A DNA stretch of 6,068 nt from Chlamydiota bacterium (GTDB lineage: Bacteria > Auribacterota > UBA3054 > B51-G9), in the NCBI GenBank assembly GCA_030596365.1, contig JAUVKG010000185.1, forward strand, positions 1 through 6,068, given 5' to 3'. Under the pieces are notes generated by a model. It made no database searches. It saw only the letters and a list, made by a program, of their open reading frames with translations, and was not told the DNA's origin. A program made the position numbers and the translations under genes. Below, piece after piece: positions 4,007-6,068 of the stretch (positions are counted from its first letter, which is position 1; every line of letters starts with the position of its first letter).

Positions 4007-5809
4007 TTAGTCAGATCGCAGAACGGCGAGGAAAGCTTTTTGCGGAATGTTGACTTTTCCAATTTGTTTCATTCTCTTTTTACCGGCTTTCTGTTTTTCA
4101 AGCAGTTTTCGCTTTCTTGAAATATCACCGCCATAACATTTTGCGGTAACATCTTTTCTTAAGGCACGAACAGTTTCTCGCGCAATAACTTTTCCTCCTA
4201 TCGCGGCTTGAATAGCAACAGCGTACTGCTGTCGAGGAATTGCTTCCTGCAGTTTTTCCGCGATTATTCTCCCGCGTTGGTATGCGCGTTCACGATGAGT
4301 AATTGAGGATAAAGCGTCAACCGGTTCGCCGTTTATAAGAATGTCGAGTTTAATCAGGTCGCTGGGTTTAAAGCCTGTATGCTCGTAATCGAGACTTCCA
4401 TAACCTGCAGTAACGGATTTAATTTTATCGTAAAAATCAAGAATGATTTCATTCAATGGCATCTCAAAATGAAGAATTACACGGCTGGAATCAAGCGATT
4501 CAGTCGTTTTCATCGTTCCGCGACGCTCAAGAGCAAGGCGCATTATAACGCCGATTCTGTCAACCGGTGTAACGACAAACGCGTCAACAAAAGGTTCCTC
4601 AATTTGTTCAATCTCTGATGGGTCGGGTAAGTGAAGCGGATTATCAATTGAAAAAATTTCTCCGCTTTTTAGCCTAATCTGATAAACAACGCTGGGAGTT
4701 GTCGCGAGAAGATTAACATTATACTCGCGTTCAAGACGTTCCTGGATAATTTCCATGTGAAGAAGACCAAGAAATCCGCATCGAAAACCGAAACCGAGAG
4801 CGGCGGAATTTTCCTGCTCGTAGTGAAAAGAAGCGTCGTTTAATTTAAGACGCGCAAGTGCTTTTGCAAATTCTTCGTAATCACTTGCGTCGATAGGATA
4901 GAAACCGCTGAAAACCATAGGATGACACTCTTTAAAACCAGGTAAAGCTTCAGCGGCCGGATTGCGGTCAAGTGTGACTGTATCGCCCACGCGGACATCC
5001 GCGGCATTTTTAATTGTAGCTGTCAGATAACCGACTTCACCTGGCGAGAGAGAATCAACGGCTTTCATTTGTGGGGAAAAAATGCCGATTTCAATAACTT
5101 CAAAAGTTAATCCATTCGACATAAATCTTATTTTATCACCTCTTTTAATTGTACCCGAAAATACGCGGCCATAGACAATAACTCCTTTGTATATATCATA
5201 TTGCGAATCAAAAATAAGCCATTTTAATTCCTCGCTTTCAGGTGGATTCGGTGGCGGTACAAGTTCTATCACTTTATCCAATAATTCGGTTATTCCGATA
5301 CCGCTTTTGGCGCTTGTTTTCAATATGGTTTCAGGAGGAACACCGAGTAGTTCAACAACCTGTTTCATAACGCTGTCAACATTTGCAGCCGGGAGATCAA
5401 CTTTATTAATTACAGGAATGATTTCGAGGTCATGGTCAAGTGCCAGATGGACATTTGCGACAGTTTGAGCCTGAACGCCCTGAGCGGCATCAACGAGAAG
5501 GATTGCGCCTTCGCATGCCGCAAGGCTTCTGGAAACTTCGTAGGAGAAATCCACGTGTCCCGGAGTATCTATTAAGTTCATAATATACGATTCCGAACTT
5601 TCGTCAGGAATGTATATTAATTTTACCGGATGAGATTTTATGGTGATTCCACGCTCGCGTTCAAGATCCATTCCATCAAGAGTTTGTTCAACCAAATCCC
5701 GTTTTTCGACTGTATGGGTTACTTCGAGGAATCTATCAGCGAGAGTAGATTTTCCGTGATCGATATGAGCAATAATACAAAAATTTCTTATGTGATCAAG
5801 TTTATGCAT
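4007..5809 (-). CDS. lepA: Elongation factor 4 (LepA), ribosomal back-translocase GTPase
   Basis: A complete 600-residue protein, nearly the same length as E. coli LepA. All five GTPase motifs are visible: AHIDHGKST (14-22, P loop), RERGITI (51-57, switch I), DTPGH (81-85), NKVD (135-138) and SAKSG (166-170). EF-G-like domains II, III and V follow, then the LepA-specific C-terminal domain ending KQKAGKKRMKQIGKVNIPQK (near residues 570-590), the basic tail that reaches into the ribosome. LepA is cytosolic, binds the ribosome and affects translocation and initiation or assembly. No key residue is missing. The ATG at 5809 is set by the conserved start (MHKLDHIRNFCIIAHIDHGK), yet the 15 bases upstream contain no Shine-Dalgarno. 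The stop codon of the upstream gene lies 9 nt before, so translation may depend on coupling to it. The gene converges with the plus-strand genes and small RNA. Confidence 0.97.
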   Translation of the reverse strand: MHKLDHIRNFCIIAHIDHGKSTLADRFLEVTHTVEKRDLVEQTLDGMDLERERGITIKSHPVKLIYIPDESSESYIMNLIDTPGHVDFSYEVSRSLAACEGAILLVDAAQGVQAQTVANVHLALDHDLEIIPVINKVDLPAANVDSVMKQVVELLGVPPETILKTSAKSGIGITELLDKVIELVPPPNPPESEELKWLIFDSQYDIYKGVIVYGRVFSGTIKRGDKIRFMSNGLTFEVIEIGIFSPQMKAVDSLSPGEVGYLTATIKNAADVRVGDTVTLDRNPAAEALPGFKECHPMVFSGFYPIDASDYEEFAKALARLKLNDASFHYEQENSAALGFGFRCGFLGLLHMEIIQERLEREYNVNLLATTPSVVYQIRLKSGEIFSIDNPLHLPDPSEIEQIEEPFVDAFVVTPVDRIGVIMRLALERRGTMKTTESLDSSRVILHFEMPLNEIILDFYDKIKSVTAGYGSLDYEHTGFKPSDLIKLDILINGEPVDALSSITHRERAYQRGRIIAEKLQEAIPRQQYAVAIQAAIGGKVIARETVRALRKDVTAKCYGGDISRKRKLLEKQKAGKKRMKQIGKVNIPQKAFLAVLRSD

Positions 5810-5818
5810 ATAGGTAAA

Positions 5819-6068
5819 TTATAAAAATCGTTTAATAAGGCCTTTAACGGTTTTTTTGATGGATTCCATGTTTTCTTCAGAGACATCTGCTTTCTCTTCC
5901 TTATTCAATAATTTGCCCTCTATGTATTCCATGACAATGTTTGTGAGCATTTCTTCAAATAAAACACGCTGCTCAGGAGAAAGATTAAGCTGTACGTCCG
6001 GTTGGTCAAGAGATCCTGTAAGAAGAACCGGTAACTCAAGAGTGTTATCTTTTAAGAACATAGAAAGT
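5819..6068 (-). CDS. C-terminal end of an AsmA-like envelope protein (5' end outside window)
   Basis: The frame stays open to the window edge. The Met at 6061 is probably internal, so only about the last 82 residues are seen. LPVLLTGSLDQPDVQLNL resembles the short beta segment that closes AsmA-family and related inner-membrane-anchored proteins, whose last strands typically read as hydrophobic-x-G-x-hydrophobic-x-x-P. It is followed by a charged, mostly helical tail of about 60 residues rich in Glu and Lys, ending GLIKRFL. AsmA-like proteins span the periplasm and are linked to lipid transport to the outer membrane, which would imply a Gram-negative envelope. Assignment rests on one motif and is tentative. 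The gene ends 9 nt before lepA on the same strand and is probably in one operon with it. Confidence 0.45.
   Translation of the reverse strand, partial: LSMFLKDNTLELPVLLTGSLDQPDVQLNLSPEQRVLFEEMLTNIVMEYIEGKLLNKEEKADVSEENMESIKKTVKGLIKRFL

Noticed and set aside
4379..4618. 79-residue plus-strand ORF inside lepA
   Set aside because: Antisense shadow of a complete, highly conserved gene.
5187..5468. 93-residue Ser/Thr-rich plus-strand ORF inside lepA
   Set aside because: Antisense shadow; the low-complexity composition follows from lepA codons.

Overview
The window looks like a piece of chromosome from an uncultured, AT-leaning bacterium whose intergenic DNA is full of repeats. Three neighbouring genes fit carbohydrate use: a six-hairpin-type glycoside hydrolase, a Gfo/Idh/MocA sugar dehydrogenase and a ThuA-fold protein. 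This gene mix, together with the repeats and a candidate sigma-54 promoter, suggests a polysaccharide-degrading lineage of the PVC type (Lentisphaerota/Kiritimatiellota-like). That placement is an inference from gene content and style. No phylogenetic marker was compared; lepA in this window would be the best one.

Plus strand, 1-3444. The 3' part of a glycosidase-like gene (1-1230) is followed, across a 66-bp gap holding a textbook extended -10 promoter and a strong Shine-Dalgarno, by the Gfo/Idh/MocA gene (1297-2409). A gap of about 380 bp comes next. It holds a hairpin on the stop codon, a probable terminator, a 161-bp MITE-like element with perfect 29-bp inverted ends, and a 59-nt element that folds as a three-way junction. 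Then comes a thuA-like gene, best started at 2791. A Gfo/Idh/MocA protein next to a ThuA protein recalls the ThuB/ThuA pair of rhizobia, which oxidises disaccharides at C3. With the hydrolase beside them, a glycoside oxidation and breakdown locus is plausible.

Intergenic 3445-4006. This is the most interesting part. After two minisatellite-like repeats there is a compact module: a 9-bp inverted repeat (3535-3563), a near-consensus -24/-12 sigma-54 promoter (3653-3668), a stretch of about 60 nt with no coding potential, and a strong intrinsic terminator (3705-3738). The predicted RNA begins with an unpaired pyrimidine-rich 5' half that is exactly antisense to an ideal bacterial translation start (Shine-Dalgarno, spacer, AUG, two AAA codons). 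I read it as a sigma-54-dependent small RNA that could silence mRNAs by masking the ribosome binding site. It is followed by further palindromic repeats up to the end of lepA.

Minus strand, 4007-6068. A complete lepA (elongation factor 4, 600 aa) lies 9 nt downstream of the 3' end of a gene whose C-terminus resembles AsmA-like envelope proteins. lepA has no visible Shine-Dalgarno, so the two are probably co-transcribed and may be translationally coupled. lepA converges on the plus-strand genes and the small RNA.
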